From positions 1-16,096 of the forward strand of contig JASHQT010000300.1 in the NCBI GenBank assembly GCA_030039005.1: a DNA stretch of 16,096 nucleotides, written 5' to 3'. The first letter of the stretch is position 1. The number at the start of each line of letters is the position of its first letter. Positions 14,352 to 16,096 of the stretch are shown piece by piece. The notes beneath the pieces are model-generated. The model had not been told where the DNA came from. It was given only the letters and a program-made list of their open reading frames with translations, and did not search any database. This stretch comes from Bryobacteraceae bacterium. Its GTDB lineage: Bacteria > Acidobacteriota > Terriglobia > Bryobacterales > Bryobacteraceae. Made by a program: the position numbers and the translations under genes.

Positions 14352-15630
14352 GCGAGCCGTCTTGCTACTCGCGATTCCGGCGGCCGCGCTGGCTCAAATC
14401 GCGCCCATGCTGACGCTCCAGCAAGCCGAGCAATTGGCCATCAAGAATCATCCGCAGATTCAGGCCGCGCAGAACGAAATCAATTTCGCCAATCAACAGG
14501 TGGTAATCAACCGCGCCCCCTACTTTCCGGGCATCACCGGCGTGGTCACCGGATCGCAAGCCGAATTTCGTTCGAGAATCGGCGCCGGAGATCTTACGGA
14601 CTCGCGCCTGTTCAACCGCGAAGGCCAGGGCGTGGTGATCCAGCAGTTGATCACGGACTCCGGCCGTACTCCAAATTTAGTAGCGAGCGCGCGTTTGGAG
14701 GCGCAAGCGGTGACACAAACCGCGACCGCGACCCGCTACACCGTCTTGCTGGACGTGAATCGCGCGTACTTTGACGTGCTGCGCGCGCAGGAGACGATCA
14801 AGGTGGCGCAGCAGACGGTCACCGCGCGCCAAACCGTCGACACCCAGATCACGGAACTGGCGAAAAACAAGCTGCGCTCCGAGCTGGACGTCTCCTTGGC
14901 CGACGTGAACGTCTCGGAGGCCAAGCTCCTGTTGCTGCGCGCGCAGGACAGCGTAGCGGGCGCGCTGGCCGAACTAGGCCGCGCCATGGGCTCCGATCAG
15001 CCGGCCAATTATCAGCTCACCGGCGAACCGCTGCCGTCCAGTCCGCCGCCCACGGCCGATATGCTGGTCGCGCAGGCCATAGACAACCGCCCCGAGCTGG
15101 CCTCGCTTCGGGCTTCGCGCGAATCCGCCTACAAGTTCTACTATGCTGAACGAGACCTGAAACGGCCCACGGTGAGCGCGATCGCGGAGGCCGGCTACAC
15201 GCCCTATATTCAGAATCCGACCTCGACGCCCATTCCTCCCGAATATGAAGGCGTGGGAGTGAATGCCAGTATTCCCATCTTCAACGGCCATCTTTTCTCG
15301 GCACGCGAAGAAGCCGCCTACCAGCACGCGCTCGAAGCCGACCAGAAGCTGCGCGATGAGCAGGAGCGGATTTCGCGCGACGTGCGCGTGGCCTGGGCCA
15401 GCGCCACCGACGCCTACCAACGCATCGATGTTACCGCGCAATTCTTGCGCTCGGCCACGCTGGGTCTCCAGTTGGCTCAAGGTCGTTACGACCTGGGGCT
15501 AGCGTCCATTGTGGAATTGACGCAGTCCCAGTTGAACGTCACCAACGCCGAGATTGAAAATCTCAACGCCAAGTACGATTATCAGATTCAGTACGCCGCG
15601 CTCCAATTCACGATCGGCTCCCTCCGCTAA
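14335..15630 (+). CDS. TolC-like outer-membrane efflux channel (OEP family)
   Basis: 431 residues. The signal peptide MFPKLKRAVLLLAIPAAALA|Q is followed by MLTLQQAEQLAIKNHPQIQAA, the characteristic start of outer-membrane efflux proteins. Two OEP repeats follow: the first with VVIQQLITDSGRT (strand region near 100-111) and a long helix to about 225, the second starting near 240 with MLVAQAIDNRPELASLRASRE, the strand block VNASIPIFNGHLF (309-321) and the closing helix RYDLGLASIVELTQSQLNV. There is no N-terminal lipobox. A trimer would form the outer-membrane conduit for the adaptor and pump. The start overlaps the pump stop by 17 bp, implying coupled translation. It is complete within the window. 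Confidence 0.92.
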   Translation: MFPKLKRAVLLLAIPAAALAQIAPMLTLQQAEQLAIKNHPQIQAAQNEINFANQQVVINRAPYFPGITGVVTGSQAEFRSRIGAGDLTDSRLFNREGQGVVIQQLITDSGRTPNLVASARLEAQAVTQTATATRYTVLLDVNRAYFDVLRAQETIKVAQQTVTARQTVDTQITELAKNKLRSELDVSLADVNVSEAKLLLLRAQDSVAGALAELGRAMGSDQPANYQLTGEPLPSSPPPTADMLVAQAIDNRPELASLRASRESAYKFYYAERDLKRPTVSAIAEAGYTPYIQNPTSTPIPPEYEGVGVNASIPIFNGHLFSAREEAAYQHALEADQKLRDEQERISRDVRVAWASATDAYQRIDVTAQFLRSATLGLQLAQGRYDLGLASIVELTQSQLNVTNAEIENLNAKYDYQIQYAALQFTIGSLR

Positions 15631-16096
15631 CTTTCAGCCGGCTTCATTCCGCGAGGTCCAGCGGCTTCCCTTGCGCCGCACGGGTGTCGTGCTCGCCATT
15701 CCGCCGCTTGGCATGCTGCTCCTGCTGGTTTGGCAAGTCTTGCTCGGGCACCCGTGGGGAAAAGCGCCGATGTCCAACGGCAACGTGATCGGCTGGACCA
15801 TATTTCTGTGGCTGATTTATTTGCGGCTGATTACGGTGCGGCTGGTCACCGAGGTCCGCGGCGATGGATTGATGGTCGGCCTGCGCGGTTTGTGGCGCAA
15901 GCGGCGCGTCCCGCTGGACCGCATTCAATCGGTGGAGATCATCGATCACGATCCGGTACGCGAGTTCGGAGCTTACGGAGTCCGGACCACGCGCGTGGGT
16001 ACTGCTTATCTTGCAGGGGGCGCGGGAGGGGTCCGGATCACGCTCGCCGGCGGCAAGAAACTGGTGGTGGGATCGCGCCGCCCGGACGAACTGGCC
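15554..16096 (+). CDS. Membrane protein with PH-like domain, DUF6141-like (cut by window edge)
   Basis: A clear coding frame runs off the window. It contains SFREVQRLPLRRTG (from 15644), one membrane helix (VVLAIPPLGMLLLLVWQVLL), a short loop, a second helix (VIGWTIFLWLIYLRLITVRLV), then a soluble beta-rich segment with PLDRIQSVEIIDHDPVREFG and VRITLAGGKKLVVGSRRPDEL. This layout of two helices and a bacterial PH-like domain, with an FREVQ start, is what I recall of DUF6141-type proteins; the name is tentative. The start is unresolved. The only ATG/GTG/TTG codon in frame before FREVQ is TTG at 15554, inside the channel gene (77-bp overlap) and with a poor ribosome-binding site; later candidates at 15671 (TTG) or 15713 (ATG) would lose the conserved block. 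It is likely last or near-last in the efflux operon; role unknown. Confidence 0.55.
   Translation, partial: MKISTPSTIIRFSTPRSNSRSAPSANFQPASFREVQRLPLRRTGVVLAIPPLGMLLLLVWQVLLGHPWGKAPMSNGNVIGWTIFLWLIYLRLITVRLVTEVRGDGLMVGLRGLWRKRRVPLDRIQSVEIIDHDPVREFGAYGVRTTRVGTAYLAGGAGGVRITLAGGKKLVVGSRRPDELA

Overview
The window looks like an accessory stretch of an Acidobacteria genome, most likely Solibacter/Bryobacterales-like. This is inferred from gene content and high GC, not from any database match. The supporting features are a DUF1552 plus DUF1592-type c-heme gene pair, an exported ankyrin protein with a haem motif, an exported 'PDLSGLW' family protein common in that phylum, and a NarL-type regulator beside an RND efflux operon. 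There are no rRNA or tRNA genes, CRISPR arrays or transposases.

Layout. (1) 1-2622, minus strand: a two-gene unit encoding a DUF1592-family protein with two CxxCH motifs, then the N-terminus of a Tat-exported DUF1552 protein cut by the window edge. (2) 2652-5338, plus strand: a ModA-like periplasmic binding protein without its own transporter. Behind a good extended -10 promoter follow a secreted double-VOC (glyoxalase-fold) protein and, overlapping it by ATGA, an exported protein of unknown function. (3) 5357-7285, minus strand: a signal peptide, ankyrin repeats, CxxCH motif and cyclase-like toroid in one polypeptide. (4) 7286-7802: a 517-bp non-coding stretch with repeated TACC(A/G)G operator-like sites and a strong hairpin with a minus-strand T-run. 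(5) 7803-8987: a degenerate receiver protein (plus) converging on an intact NarL/FixJ response regulator (minus). (6) 9175-16096, plus strand: an apparent operon of RraA-like protein, lipoprotein membrane-fusion protein, RND pump, TolC-like outer-membrane factor and a membrane PH-like protein cut by the window edge.

The most notable signal is regulatory. An 18-bp inverted repeat, ATACCAG-N4-C(C/T)GGTAT, occurs in two good copies and one near-copy. A tandem arrangement CTACC(A/G)G-N15/16-ATACCAG occurs three times: upstream of the ankyrin gene, upstream of the degenerate receiver gene, and in the divergent region between the response regulator and the efflux operon. This suggests that one regulator, plausibly the NarL-type protein encoded here, controls all these units. 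Other points of interest are the altered proton-relay residues in the RND pump, the ankyrin-haem-toroid fusion and a candidate small RNA ending at the 7563-7613 hairpin.
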